A DNA stretch of 60,026 bases from the NCBI RefSeq assembly GCF_004000805.1, contig NZ_BILY01000041.1, forward strand, positions 1 through 60,026, written 5' to 3'. Positions 33,770 to 42,738 of the stretch are shown piece by piece; the first letter of the stretch is position 1; each line of letters begins with the position of its first letter. A program made the translations under genes and the position numbers. The notes under the pieces are model-generated. The model worked only from the letters and a program-made list of their open reading frames with translations, was not told the origin of the DNA and made no database searches. The DNA comes from Paenibacillus glycanilyticus NBRC 16618 (GTDB taxonomy: Bacteria > Bacillota > Bacilli > Paenibacillales > Paenibacillaceae).

Positions 33770-33812
33770 TCGTTATTCCTCCTTCCCATAGTGGATAGGC
33801 ATACCTTGTAAG

Positions 33813-35288
33813 TTAAGTAACGGCAGCTTGGTCTTTTGAATCATTAATAGGGATACTTATGGTCATCTTCGTGCCTAGACCTTCCATGCTTTCTGCAGAA
33901 ATACTCCCGTTATGCTCCAGGACAATACGTTTGGCAATGGCTAAGCCCAATCCATTCCCTGTTTTTTCAGAATTACGAGAAAGATCAGCTCGGTAAAAGC
34001 GATCAAAAATATAGGGCATAGCTGAATCAGGAATTCCACTTCCATTGTCCTCTATCGTCAAGTTCAAATTGGAGTTGCTAATCGATGCAACTAATTGAAT
34101 GATTTTCTCTTCTTTGTTCATATACTTTAAGCTGTTCTGAATAATATTCTCTAATACTCTACGAAAGGACTTCCGGTCTACTTTCATTTCAATGGAATCG
34201 ATGATTTGAATATTGAAAAGCAGAATAATCCTATCTTTTTCCAATTCAAATGCCAACTCCTCAATCCAATCTGCCAAAAAGGCCTTCACATTCACCGTTT
34301 CAAATACAAAGGTCATTCGATTAAGATCAAGCTTTGAATATAAAAAGAGCTCATCAATTAACCTGTCCATTTCTGCTGCTTTCGTAGAGATTGTCCGAAG
34401 ATACTTCTCCGTTTTTTCCAAAGAAAAGGCAACTCCCTCTATCAGTCCATCCACATATCCTCTAATAGACGTAATCGGAGTTTTCAAGTCATGAGATATA
34501 TTAATGATTAATTCCTTACGATTATTTTCAAACTGCTCTTGCACACGAAACGAATGTAAAAGCTGTGTTCTTAATTTTTCAAAGACCACGCCTAATTGAC
34601 CGATTTCATCCTTGCCATGGACGATGACAGGATCGTTAAGATTGCCTTTCGTAAAAGAGAGTGCTGAGCGTCGCAGTGACATTATTGGCCTGATAATGCG
34701 TCTAGACATGTACAAAGTCAGTAGAACATTAGTTAACACTAATACGACGATAACGGCTCCCAGAAGATAGGGGGCATATTTTTTAGAGAAATAAACGATG
34801 GGGTCTACTTTTGTGATTATATATAAATCTATAGCTTTGTTCTGGATATGGAACGCATAACCAACATAATGGTAATAATCATTGTTTCCATATGACTTAG
34901 TACGTGAAACCGATCTTAGGTCATTATTATGAATGGGTGTTAGTTTGGATAAAAGAATGGCTTTCGTTCGGAGTTCATCCGAAACATAAATCATTTGTTC
35001 ATCTGTTCGAATCAATAAATAGGTCTGCTTAGATGAAAGCTGAGAAGACAATCGATTCACATAATTCCGGTCGAGCAACAAATCAGGATTTTGCTCGATG
35101 GACTGTTTAATAAGACGATGGTAGTCCTCTTCTTCAAAACCTTCTATATTAGTTTCATAAATCATCCGAATATCATGCAAATCGCCTTTAAAAATAATGA
35201 CGAGCAGAATAGAAGTAACTATTAACGTTAGCAAAGGTACAACTAACATAATTAAATACGACAATAATAATTTTAGACGTATGGACAT
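33813..35288 (-). CDS. HAMP-domain sensor histidine kinase
   Basis: A 491-aa kinase. Membrane helix 1 spans about 7-33, an extracellular sensor of about 135 residues follows, helix 2 spans about 172-194, then HAMP (about 195-250), the dimerisation domain with phosphorylated His266 (INISHDLKTPITS) and an ATPase with N box QNSLKYM, G1 DNGSGIP and G2 GNGLGLA. AAGGAGAG stands before the ATG. It is co-transcribed with the MFS gene upstream and the response regulator downstream. The sensor domain is not a family I can name; an envelope-related signal is likely from context. Confidence 0.92.
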   Translation of the reverse strand: MSIRLKLLLSYLIMLVVPLLTLIVTSILLVIIFKGDLHDIRMIYETNIEGFEEEDYHRLIKQSIEQNPDLLLDRNYVNRLSSQLSSKQTYLLIRTDEQMIYVSDELRTKAILLSKLTPIHNNDLRSVSRTKSYGNNDYYHYVGYAFHIQNKAIDLYIITKVDPIVYFSKKYAPYLLGAVIVVLVLTNVLLTLYMSRRIIRPIMSLRRSALSFTKGNLNDPVIVHGKDEIGQLGVVFEKLRTQLLHSFRVQEQFENNRKELIINISHDLKTPITSIRGYVDGLIEGVAFSLEKTEKYLRTISTKAAEMDRLIDELFLYSKLDLNRMTFVFETVNVKAFLADWIEELAFELEKDRIILLFNIQIIDSIEMKVDRKSFRRVLENIIQNSLKYMNKEEKIIQLVASISNSNLNLTIEDNGSGIPDSAMPYIFDRFYRADLSRNSEKTGNGLGLAIAKRIVLEHNGSISAESMEGLGTKMTISIPINDSKDQAAVT

Positions 35289-35330
35289 GGGCGACTCTCC
35301 TTATAGTCCGGTTTATCGCTTACTTACCTT

Positions 35331-36509
35331 TCATGCATTTTGAGACGTATAACTAAATATTTTTGAAGGCATAAAAAAATACATGATGCTGATCATTCCA
35401 AACATTACAGCACTAACAAGAAACGGCGTTTCTATATTCCCGGAAACATACAAAAAGCTCCCTATTAGTGGTCCTACCACTACACCGAAGCCTTCAATGG
35501 TTGACAGCAATCCCCATCCCGTTCCGGAAGCATCCATAGGTACATGCCTGGACATTAGCGCATTCCAAGCGGGCAGCAGCATAGCATAGGAGGCACCCAT
35601 CACTATAACTACAATCAACGACATATAGAAGGAGTAGACTCCTGTTAATGCAAAAAGCGATATAGCAAATAATCCGAACCCACCAATCAAAAACCACCGG
35701 CTTCCCGAGGCATCAAACCATTTCCCCATGGGGACTAATAAGAGAATTGCACTCGCTCCTCCAAATACCATAATAATGGATAGTTCCGTATGAGTCAGGG
35801 AAAGACGGTTTGCAGCAAAAACATTCAGAAAAGGGGCAACCATGCCAGCGCCAGTCGTTTGTAAGATAATGGCCGGCAAGATAAAGGGATTCATTCTAAT
35901 GTATGCCGTTACCTGTTTAAGATAAGGGACTAAGGACTGCGGGGATGCTCCCTTACCCACGCCCCTTTTATGCAGCTGATTGAAAGCACCGGATAACCAT
36001 CCCAGAACTAATGCAAGGATAAGCATCAGAACACTGTAGTTCCATCCCAAGTCTAGAACTAAATTAAATAACATTGGTCCTAATCCAAGTCCTGCCATCC
36101 AGAATACGTAAATAAACCCTGCCTGTTTAGCTCTGTTCTCCCCTTTTACTTGCTTCATGCAAATCAACCAAACCGGTGATAATCCTATCCCAAGTAGTGC
36201 GGAAGATAAAAAAATCTGCATTTCTGATTTTGCGAGTATGATCAGAAACATACCAACTGCGGCAAGTAAGAAACCACCATGTAAAATAGCCCGGTATCCG
36301 TATCGATCAATCATGTAACCGATATAAATTTTACATAAGCTATCTACAAGATAATGGACCGAAACAGCTACCCCTACTAAGGATATCGAAATTCCCAACC
36401 TCTCTTCTACCAGATTGGGAAGAAAAGCAATCAAATACGCTCCCCTTAGAAATTCTGTAAACAAAAGCATTAGTCCTATTGAAAATAGGGAATCCCCAGA
36501 CTTATGCAT
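35331..36509 (-). CDS. MFS transporter, possibly LtaA-like glycolipid flippase
   Basis: A 392-aa twelve-helix major facilitator protein. The loop between helices 2 and 3 has the MFS pattern (CKIYIGYMIDRYGYRAILHG), and WFDASGSRWFLIGG is its counterpart in the second half. Its gene overlaps by 8 bp the UgtP-like glycolipid synthase gene. In staphylococci the same pairing (ypfP-ltaA) couples diglucosyl-diacylglycerol synthesis to its flipping by an MFS protein of similar length (about 396 aa). The flippase role is inferred from this pairing; a drug efflux role cannot be excluded. Confidence 0.85.
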   Translation of the reverse strand: MHKSGDSLFSIGLMLLFTEFLRGAYLIAFLPNLVEERLGISISLVGVAVSVHYLVDSLCKIYIGYMIDRYGYRAILHGGFLLAAVGMFLIILAKSEMQIFLSSALLGIGLSPVWLICMKQVKGENRAKQAGFIYVFWMAGLGLGPMLFNLVLDLGWNYSVLMLILALVLGWLSGAFNQLHKRGVGKGASPQSLVPYLKQVTAYIRMNPFILPAIILQTTGAGMVAPFLNVFAANRLSLTHTELSIIMVFGGASAILLLVPMGKWFDASGSRWFLIGGFGLFAISLFALTGVYSFYMSLIVVIVMGASYAMLLPAWNALMSRHVPMDASGTGWGLLSTIEGFGVVVGPLIGSFLYVSGNIETPFLVSAVMFGMISIMYFFMPSKIFSYTSQNA

Positions 36510-37665
36510 GGATTTGCGCTGCCTTTCTTTTGTTTACCGTCCATTCCGTTCCTTTTTCTACTAAGCCGGTTAACTTTAATGCTTCTTCTACAATACGCAT
36601 GGAGGATTGTTTAAAGCATACGGATGCAAACACTTGTTTCATGTTCCTATTATGATTTAATGCATTGTATAACTCTCTTGTTAAGGAACATTTGTCATTG
36701 GCAATACCTAATACACCTAGACTTGATAAAAATTGCGCGTTTCCTTCTTCTTGTCCAGGTATAGGTTGAAAAACAATGGTTGGAAGATTCTTAACTAATG
36801 CTTCCGTTAACGTAATTCCGCCTGCTTTAGAGATTAAGCAGTCGGATATGGTCATGAGCTCATGAACTTTATCTGTATAACCGATAACATGGATTCTTTT
36901 CTCATTAAAGTACTCTCTCTCTAATCGTTTTCTTAGCTTTTTGTTTTTACCACAAACAACTATGAGGTCACTTGTTGTCTCTTCCCGCACAGTACTTATC
37001 ATTAATTTTAAAGATCGCTGAACCCCATATGCTCCTGCCATAAGCAGTACGCGAGAACGGTCTGGTTCGAATCCCCATAAATCGCAGATAGCAGCTTTAT
37101 CCTCTTTGTCGAAAAATTGTGAATGAACAGGAATTCCTGTAACAGAAATCTTATGTTCAGAAACGCCTGCTGCCATCATTTGCGCTTTAACTGTATCGCT
37201 CCCCACGCAGTAATGAGTTGTATTCTCATGCAACCAGCGACTGTGCAGTACATAGTCCGTTATTACCGTAAGAGTTGGAACACCTTGACCAGACTGAAAT
37301 TTTAGCTCGTCTGCTGTCAGATAAGGAAAGGTATGAATGATTAATTCCGGTTTTTCTGAATGCCATTCTTCGAGCATCTTCTTCTTACCGAAGGAATGAT
37401 AAATATGATTTGAAACTCGACTTGCCTTCGTGCTATTGGTTAGAGTATAAAACCATCCATACCCTTTAGGTGCATAGCTGCTGCTTTTTAAGTACAGCCA
37501 CTTTGAAGCAAAATTAATACGAGGATGCGTTAAGGCTAATAAGTCAATCATTTTTATATTGTTATACCCTAAAGCTGTAAATGACTCTAACAACGCTCTT
37601 GCCGCTTTGATATGACCATCACCAAATGAAGCATAAATAATCATAATTTTCGAGTTTGGTTTCAT
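36502..37665 (-). CDS. UgtP-like processive diacylglycerol glucosyltransferase
   Basis: A 387-aa GT28 enzyme of the MGDG synthase family. The N-terminal acceptor domain starts IMIIYASFGDGHIKAARALL; the C-terminal donor domain has VLLMAGAYGVQRSLK, VVCGKNKKL, SKAGGITLTEALVKNLPTIV and PIPGQEEGNAQFL, closely matching B. subtilis UgtP. It should transfer glucose from UDP-glucose to diacylglycerol at the inner membrane face, giving glycolipids for lipoteichoic acid anchoring or for replacing phospholipids. First gene of the GT-MFS-kinase-regulator operon; AGAAGGAG precedes the ATG. Confidence 0.88.
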   Translation of the reverse strand: MKPNSKIMIIYASFGDGHIKAARALLESFTALGYNNIKMIDLLALTHPRINFASKWLYLKSSSYAPKGYGWFYTLTNSTKASRVSNHIYHSFGKKKMLEEWHSEKPELIIHTFPYLTADELKFQSGQGVPTLTVITDYVLHSRWLHENTTHYCVGSDTVKAQMMAAGVSEHKISVTGIPVHSQFFDKEDKAAICDLWGFEPDRSRVLLMAGAYGVQRSLKLMISTVREETTSDLIVVCGKNKKLRKRLEREYFNEKRIHVIGYTDKVHELMTISDCLISKAGGITLTEALVKNLPTIVFQPIPGQEEGNAQFLSSLGVLGIANDKCSLTRELYNALNHNRNMKQVFASVCFKQSSMRIVEEALKLTGLVEKGTEWTVNKRKAAQIHA

Positions 37666-37716
37666 ATCTCCGACTCCTTCTTTTAGATCAAATATAAGGA
37701 CTAAATCTAAAGTGAC

Positions 37717-37744
37717 TGTGAAAGCCTTATTAACAGTTTCTTAA
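37717..37744 (-). promoter_or_regulatory. Direct hexamer repeats upstream of the UgtP-like operon
   Basis: Minus strand: TTAAGA-N5-TTAATA-N5-TTCACA, exactly 11 bp apart, followed 20 bp later by a possible -10 TATATT (37691-37696). If the operon's own regulator binds here, the operon is autoregulated. Confidence 0.55.
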
Positions 37745-37785
37745 TTAATCTTTCCTAGAAGTGTCCTCACAGATAAAAAGAACAA

Positions 37786-37818
37786 CAAAAGCCCAAGGAA
37801 TGCTAGATTCCTTAGGCT
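37786..37818 (-). terminator. Terminator of the second COG4705-type gene
   Basis: Stem AGCCTAAGGAAT / ATTCCTTGGGCT followed by TTTGTTG on the minus strand, 15 bp after the stop at 37833. Confidence 0.78.
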
Positions 37819-37832
37819 GTATGTTCAATATC

Positions 37833-39035
37833 TTATTGATTAGATGAATTTAATACATTCAATGAATCAGTTAGTACCGAATTACACTTTGCAGGATCGG
37901 GGTTTTTACTGCGAACAGCAGCAAGAACACTATCGATAGTCCCATCAATTTGGGTCCATGCTTTTCGATCCATTTTTCTTAGCATAGGCTCTGACTTGTC
38001 CCAGTTATGTTCCAGGTCGTCGGCTCCAGACTTTGCAGACTTCCAGTCCTTGCTGCTAATGCTATTCTGAATGTTTTTTTCAGTCTGTATGAAATCATTT
38101 AATTGTCCGCTCAAGGTGGTTTGAGACGAATTCACGTTTGGTACAAGATGATGATTCGACCAACTATACCCGCCAATTCCTACGGCTAACAATATAACGA
38201 TTGTCGTGATGGACTGCATCCATACCTTTCTTACACTTACATGTTGATTTTCACTCTTAACTCCATCAGTTCTCGGGATTAAATCAAGCTTGGTTACGGA
38301 TAGTAAAAGAATCACTGCCAATATAGCTATTAGAAAAATGACGCTTGTTATTGTAGCGCCTAACTCCAAGCCGCCATTTTTCTTCGACTGGGACAAATAA
38401 TCTCCTAACGAAGCCCCAAGCGGTCTAGTCAAAATATAGGCTATCCAAAATGCCAATATCTCATTCAGCTTTAATTTCCATGCCACGAAAATACAAGCAA
38501 TGATGACGATAACGATAATGCCTGTTTTTAAATACCCGAGGCCGAGCTGCTCTGAATAAAGATCTCCTACCGCCGTGCCTAATGCAAAAGTAAAAAGAAT
38601 GGTTAGCCAATAAAAAACTTCTCTTTTAAACGTATAAATGGAGTGGATCGATAACGTTTTTTCGCTAGCGTACCAGGATAGAAATGTTACTGCCAACAAA
38701 AGAGTGAAGAGGATTGTACTTTGTTCAAGCGGCACTCCCCATCCGTCTGTCATATTGTCGGTTATTAAAGTACCAAATACACTGATGAGAACAACGGTAA
38801 GCCAATAAATAAACGGGTTGTATTTCGATGATTTAAACTGAATATACAACACAATAACAAATGCAACACCCATAACTAAAGTAGTGACCGGAAGTCCCAA
38901 GCCTACATTAATGCTTAGAAAGTCCGAAAATGTTTCGCCTACTGTGGTGCATAATACTTTGATTAACCAGAAAAAAATGGTAACTTGCGGCACCTTGCTT
39001 AAAAGCTGATTTTGTTCTTTTTGTAACACAGCCAT
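37833..39035 (-). CDS. COG4705-type membrane protein with C-terminal extracytoplasmic domain
   Basis: A 400-aa paralog of the protein at 31005-31796: VPQVTIFFWLIKVLCTTVGE then TFSDFL, SEKTLSIHSIYTFKREVFYW, FTFALGTAVGDL and FWIAYILTRPLGASLGDYL match almost residue for residue. After the eight-helix part (to about 250) comes one more helix (about 275-292) and a helical domain of about 105 residues with Trp and Lys (SKDWKSAKSGADDLEHNWDK), probably outside the membrane. Function unknown. It has its own promoter with three 11-bp-spaced hexamers. GAGAGGGG precedes the ATG. Confidence 0.78.
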   Translation of the reverse strand: MAVLQKEQNQLLSKVPQVTIFFWLIKVLCTTVGETFSDFLSINVGLGLPVTTLVMGVAFVIVLYIQFKSSKYNPFIYWLTVVLISVFGTLITDNMTDGWGVPLEQSTILFTLLLAVTFLSWYASEKTLSIHSIYTFKREVFYWLTILFTFALGTAVGDLYSEQLGLGYLKTGIIVIVIIACIFVAWKLKLNEILAFWIAYILTRPLGASLGDYLSQSKKNGGLELGATITSVIFLIAILAVILLLSVTKLDLIPRTDGVKSENQHVSVRKVWMQSITTIVILLAVGIGGYSWSNHHLVPNVNSSQTTLSGQLNDFIQTEKNIQNSISSKDWKSAKSGADDLEHNWDKSEPMLRKMDRKAWTQIDGTIDSVLAAVRSKNPDPAKCNSVLTDSLNVLNSSNQ

Positions 39036-39103
39036 TCACATACCCCTCTCAAGTGATAACGAGAATTTATCAATTATTTTGCTTCTGTAGGATAGCGTAA
39101 AAA

Positions 39104-39131
39104 AATGAAAATTTTATTAACTGGATATTAA
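39104..39131 (-). promoter_or_regulatory. Direct hexamer repeats upstream of the second COG4705-type gene
   Basis: Minus strand: TTAATA-N5-TTAATA-N5-TTCATT, exactly 11 bp apart, about 70 bp before the start codon. TATCCT nine bases later may serve as the -10. Confidence 0.5.
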
Positions 39132-39154
39132 TATCAAAATAACAGGTAAAAAAT

Positions 39155-39180
39155 AAAAAAAGCCGGACTTTAGTCCGACC
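39155..39180 (-). terminator. Orphan terminator between divergent promoters
   Basis: GTCGGACT / AGTCCGGC stem with T7 on the minus strand. No minus-strand gene lies upstream of it (39181-39312 carries the phosphoesterase promoter), so it insulates the region or ends a short RNA. Confidence 0.6.
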
Positions 39181-39193
39181 CTTGCACATCCCA

Positions 39194-39232
39194 TTAAGCC
39201 AATGTGAAATAAATCTTAAATAAATATTAACT
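39194..39232 (+). promoter_or_regulatory. Four direct hexamer repeats upstream of the phosphoesterase gene
   Basis: Plus strand: TTAAGC-N5-TGAAAT-N5-TTAAAT-N5-TTAACT, all exactly 11 bp apart, the same orientation as the gene they precede. A possible -10 TATGAT lies at 39269-39274. Confidence 0.5.
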
Positions 39233-39312
39233 CGATCATATGGTGCATCATTTTGGAGAAATACGAGCTATGATAGTAAAACTCCGGGAAAATAAAAAAG
39301 AGAGGGCTAAAA

Positions 39313-40182
39313 ATGAAAATTGGAATAGTTAGCGTTATATTTGTTGTACTTGTCCTGTATTTAACAATGGGTCCATTTACAAAACAAAACCCTAAAACGG
39401 TTCATGCTTCTAAACCCACATCGCAAACCAGACTAGCACCAGATCATATCGTCATCGTAGTAGAAGAGAACCATTCCTACAAAGAGATTATAGGGAATAA
39501 AAATGCCCCTTATATTAATCAGCTTGTAAAAACCGGTGCCAATTTAACTAACCATTATGCAATTGAACACCCCAGCCAGCCGAACTACATTGATCTTTTT
39601 TCCGGCTCAAATCAAGGTGTCACCGATGATAAACCATCCCATACTTTTAAGTCGGACAATTTAGCTAATGAACTTGTAAAGCACGGCTACTCATTTGGAG
39701 GTTATTCTGACGGATTGCCAATTGTAGGATTTACCGGACCCTATGACCTGAAAACTCTGTATGCTCGAAAACATAACCCTTGGGTTGATTTCACTAACGT
39801 TCCCGCAAAAGTAAATATGCCGTTTACATCTTTTCCAAAAGACTATAGTAAGCTGCCAACTGTTTCCTTTGTTATTCCAAATCTAAAACACGATATTCAT
39901 GACGGGACAATTAAAGAAGCAGACGATTGGTTAAAGACTAACATGGCAGGATATATAGAATGGGCTAATAAACATAATAGTATCTTTATTCTAACGTGGG
40001 ACGAAGACGATATGAGTGCTAAGAATAAAATTCCCACTATTATGGTTGGACAAAAAATTAAACATCAAGCGTACATGACCAAAACAAACCATTATAATAT
40101 GCTGCGAACTATCGAAGACTTCTATGGATTACCGGCTCTTGGTAATAGTAAAAACGTTTCACCCATAAATGTATGGAAATAA
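39313..40182 (+). CDS. Secreted phosphoesterase (AcpA-like, PF04185)
   Basis: A 289-aa protein with an N-terminal membrane segment (residues 3-20), acting as signal anchor or signal peptide. The alkaline-phosphatase-like fold of PF04185 is seen in HIVIVVEENHSYKEIIGNKN (metal-binding Glu-Asn), YAIEHPSQPNYIDLFSG, VIPNLKHDIHDGTI and FILTWDEDDMSAKNKIPTIM with the metal-binding DEDD. It should release phosphate from phosphomonoesters or phospholipids outside the cell. GAGAGGGC precedes the ATG. Presence of PhoP-like boxes upstream fits a phosphate-scavenging role. Confidence 0.88.
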   Translation: MKIGIVSVIFVVLVLYLTMGPFTKQNPKTVHASKPTSQTRLAPDHIVIVVEENHSYKEIIGNKNAPYINQLVKTGANLTNHYAIEHPSQPNYIDLFSGSNQGVTDDKPSHTFKSDNLANELVKHGYSFGGYSDGLPIVGFTGPYDLKTLYARKHNPWVDFTNVPAKVNMPFTSFPKDYSKLPTVSFVIPNLKHDIHDGTIKEADDWLKTNMAGYIEWANKHNSIFILTWDEDDMSAKNKIPTIMVGQKIKHQAYMTKTNHYNMLRTIEDFYGLPALGNSKNVSPINVWK

Positions 40183-40224
40183 AAAGAGATTCAGCAATAA
40201 TGGTTAATCGCATATCATACACAA

Positions 40225-40276
40225 TACACTAACAACAAAAAACGGTATTAATTTCGTCTTTTTGCTGTTAGTGTTT
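40225..40276. terminator. Bidirectional terminator after the phosphoesterase gene
   Basis: Long stem ACACTAACA-CAAAAA..CG / CG..TTTTTGCTGTTAGTGT between convergent genes; T-rich on both strands. Confidence 0.75.
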
Positions 40277-40304
40277 CGTGTTTCTAATTCATATTGTCAT
40301 TAAA

Positions 40305-40982
40305 TTAAGTTATATTCGCTTCCTTTAATAAGTACTGCAGTATTTGCTTCTGATATTGAATACGAGTGGATATTGGTAATTCCAAGCTGGTTTCAACTGT
40401 AATCGCCTTGGCCTTAATAAGCTGCTTCGCAGCATTCCTTCCTGAACCTGGCAAAGAGCTCAATCGCATCTTGAAATGTCTGGTTTTCATAGGAATTGTA
40501 CGGTTAATACGGCGGATAATCCGATCTACAGGAGGAACTGCTTTACTTCCAGGGTGAGCGATAAGAGTCTGACCTAACATTTTGGGATTTAGTACAGCTA
40601 TGCCATTCGCTTCATGTAGATCAATGTACCATAGCGGCTTCATCTCTTTTGCTAATTGAAATAACGCTGACGAGAGCGGATGTTTGGCTTCTTGGGTAAC
40701 TCCTCGGGGAAATGTTCGATTCAAATCCGGTACACCTCGGATCCTACGTTCATAAGCCATCTGATTGACTACTGGCACGATAATAAGCTGACCACAACGC
40801 ACGATAATAGATCTCTTTTGTATACTATTCAGCAGCCAAAAAGCTGCACGAATACTTGCACGTTCATTACCATGTACCCCGGCAGTGATAATAACCGTGT
40901 CACCTTTATCATTTCCACTAATCAAGTAATATGGGGTTTTATAGGGTGTATTTTTAGCTATATATTTTTTTTGGATTTGCAT
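40305..40982 (-). CDS. Succinylglutamate desuccinylase/aspartoacylase family protein
   Basis: A 225-aa zinc hydrolase of the AstE/AspA branch of carboxypeptidases. Zinc ligands are visible in ITAGVHGNERASIRA (His and Glu) and in WYIDLHEANGI (His), with PDLNRTFP as the substrate Asn-Arg pair. It is short for the family and has no signal peptide. Such enzymes remove acyl groups from amino acids or peptides; here the substrate is unknown and could be a cell-wall peptide. GGAGGTGAT lies before the ATG. It is the only gene between the phosphoesterase and the GT4 gene. Confidence 0.85.
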   Translation of the reverse strand: MQIQKKYIAKNTPYKTPYYLISGNDKGDTVIITAGVHGNERASIRAAFWLLNSIQKRSIIVRCGQLIIVPVVNQMAYERRIRGVPDLNRTFPRGVTQEAKHPLSSALFQLAKEMKPLWYIDLHEANGIAVLNPKMLGQTLIAHPGSKAVPPVDRIIRRINRTIPMKTRHFKMRLSSLPGSGRNAAKQLIKAKAITVETSLELPISTRIQYQKQILQYLLKEANIT

Positions 40983-41168
40983 ATCAAACGATCACCTCCG
41001 CAATACTCTCATCGTACCAGCAATAACCATAGCAATAGAGGCAGTGAGTCGTGCAGTAGATTAATAAAGGCGGATTATATTAAGTCATAAGGTGAAGGCG
41101 ATTTTTTATATGATATTCAAATCGTATCCAAGAGCACTTGCAACAATGCTGCTAAGCTTCTTTATGGT

Positions 41169-42266
41169 TTATGAAGTCCTCTTTTTCTTAGAATTAGATG
41201 ATGCATGCTTATATACGGTCATTAGCTTATAGGCCATTTTGCTCCAGCTGAACCGCTCGACCGCATCTTTTCTTGCTTGTTTGCCCAATTTCGAAGCTAG
41301 ATTTTTGTCACCCGCTAGCTTCCCAATCCACTCGGCATGTGAATGAGGACTTTTGTATTGTTTAACGAGATACCCGTTCGCCCCATGGCTCACTATTTCT
41401 TTAATCCCTCCGATACTGGATGCAACGACGGGAAGTCCAGAGGCCATAGCTTCCACATTGACAAGCCCAAATGCCTCATGTCGCTGTGAAGGACACACGA
41501 AGCAATCTGCGTTCTTGTATAGCTGGTGGACTCTATTATGAGGAATCATTCCAGTAAAGCGCGCATTTATACGATATTTTCGTACTAATAATCTAAGGCT
41601 ATTGATATAATTCGCTTTACCTCCCCCGACGATGATCAATCTTACTTTGGGATATTTTCTTTTCATAATTCCAATTGCCTGGATAATAACCGGTACACCT
41701 TTACGTGGAATAATTCGTCCTGCAAACAGGACCTGGAAGGTATCAGACTTCTTTTTTGAGTCATTAGGCTTGAACCGAATGGTGTCCACACCTAGATATA
41801 CTGTTCTTATCTTAGAGGATTGCTTTGGAAACAAGCGGGATAAATTACTTTTTAATGAGACACTGTTCGCAATAATCAAATCGGCCTTATCCATGCTGGT
41901 TGCCACAGCTTTAGTACGTGGAACAAAAGTGAGAGAATGAAGGAAAAGCGAAACCGGAGTTAACGGGAAGGCATGCTTCACTTTAGCCATATAGTGGGGA
42001 CGATTATCCACTTGTATAATATCATAATACTTTCCTCTGATATAACGCAGGACCGATGCGATGTATTTCTGTGGACTTCCCGAAGGCACTCGAACAATAG
42101 TTAAGTTTCCATGGTTACTAACATTAGGTAAACCTGAACTTTGTCTGCTGACAATCGTAACCTTATGACTTACAGCAAGCTGCTTAGCAATTGCCAGCAT
42201 ACATATTTCAACCGATCCATTGCCCGGAACCGGTAATTGCTCCGGAGCAACCATAAGGATCTTCAC
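41169..42266 (-). CDS. Glycosyltransferase family 4 (spore coat CotSA/YtcC-like)
   Basis: A 365-aa GT-B enzyme. The N-terminal domain begins MKILMVAPEQLPVPGNGSVE; the C-terminal GT4 domain has FQVLFAGRIIPRKGVPVIIQ, LIIVGGG and the nucleotide-sugar motif PSQRHEAFGLVNVEAMASGL with the E-x7-E pair. The start GTG follows GGGAGG. The gene resembles spore coat glycosyltransferases of Bacillus in its opening and length, but the sugar and acceptor are unknown. It stands alone, in the A+T-rich island. Confidence 0.88.
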   Translation of the reverse strand: MKILMVAPEQLPVPGNGSVEICMLAIAKQLAVSHKVTIVSRQSSGLPNVSNHGNLTIVRVPSGSPQKYIASVLRYIRGKYYDIIQVDNRPHYMAKVKHAFPLTPVSLFLHSLTFVPRTKAVATSMDKADLIIANSVSLKSNLSRLFPKQSSKIRTVYLGVDTIRFKPNDSKKKSDTFQVLFAGRIIPRKGVPVIIQAIGIMKRKYPKVRLIIVGGGKANYINSLRLLVRKYRINARFTGMIPHNRVHQLYKNADCFVCPSQRHEAFGLVNVEAMASGLPVVASSIGGIKEIVSHGANGYLVKQYKSPHSHAEWIGKLAGDKNLASKLGKQARKDAVERFSWSKMAYKLMTVYKHASSNSKKKRTS

Positions 42267-42510
42267 TTAACCTCCCCCAGTTCATTTTTAGTGTTTTTTG
42301 CAATATGTTCTAATTCAATCGATTTCGAGTGATATGATCCATATTAGATAATACCTGCTACTTTGGAAAAATAATTATCTTAATATGGCTTTGGCTTTTT
42401 AGTAATCGCTTAGACAAAGAAAGACAGAAATCAACTTTTCTGCCTTTTACCAAAATGGAGTTGAAATATTTTATTCATTTGAACTTTAAACGACCTCATT
42501 TAATGCCTAT

Positions 42511-42633
42511 TTAAGTAAAAATGGGAACAATGATTAACACGTCCATAAATCCGATGCAGATAATCACCTGAGATAATACCAGCATATGCCGAGTGACCAA
42601 CGGCCCTGAATAAACTGCCTTGAGCAAATTCAT
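42511..42633 (-). CDS. Possible 40-aa small membrane protein
   Basis: A short frame MNLLKAVYSGPLVTRHMLVL, then SQVIICIGFMDVLIIVPIFT and a stop. It could be one long membrane helix with a basic N-terminus, but no good ribosome binding site precedes the ATG, so it may equally be the tail of a lost gene. The surrounding 42267-42510 and 42634-42692 show no other gene. Confidence 0.3.
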   Translation of the reverse strand: MNLLKAVYSGPLVTRHMLVLSQVIICIGFMDVLIIVPIFT

Positions 42634-42692
42634 CAAACGTAACTAGATCTTACCAACTCCTTGTGAAGCGGAATTGCCTCCTCAAATCAGCT

Positions 42693-42738
42693 TAAAAAGA
42701 CCGTGAATCCCGCTCACCGAGCGGGATTCACGGTCTTT
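42693..42738 (-). terminator. Terminator overlapping the end of the tyrosinase-like gene
   Basis: A 20-bp perfect stem (42696-42715 with 42719-42738, AAAGACCGTGAATCCCGCTC arm) followed by TTTTTAAG on the minus strand. The last codons of the tyrosinase-like gene (TVNPAR) and its stop are inside the stem. Confidence 0.85.
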
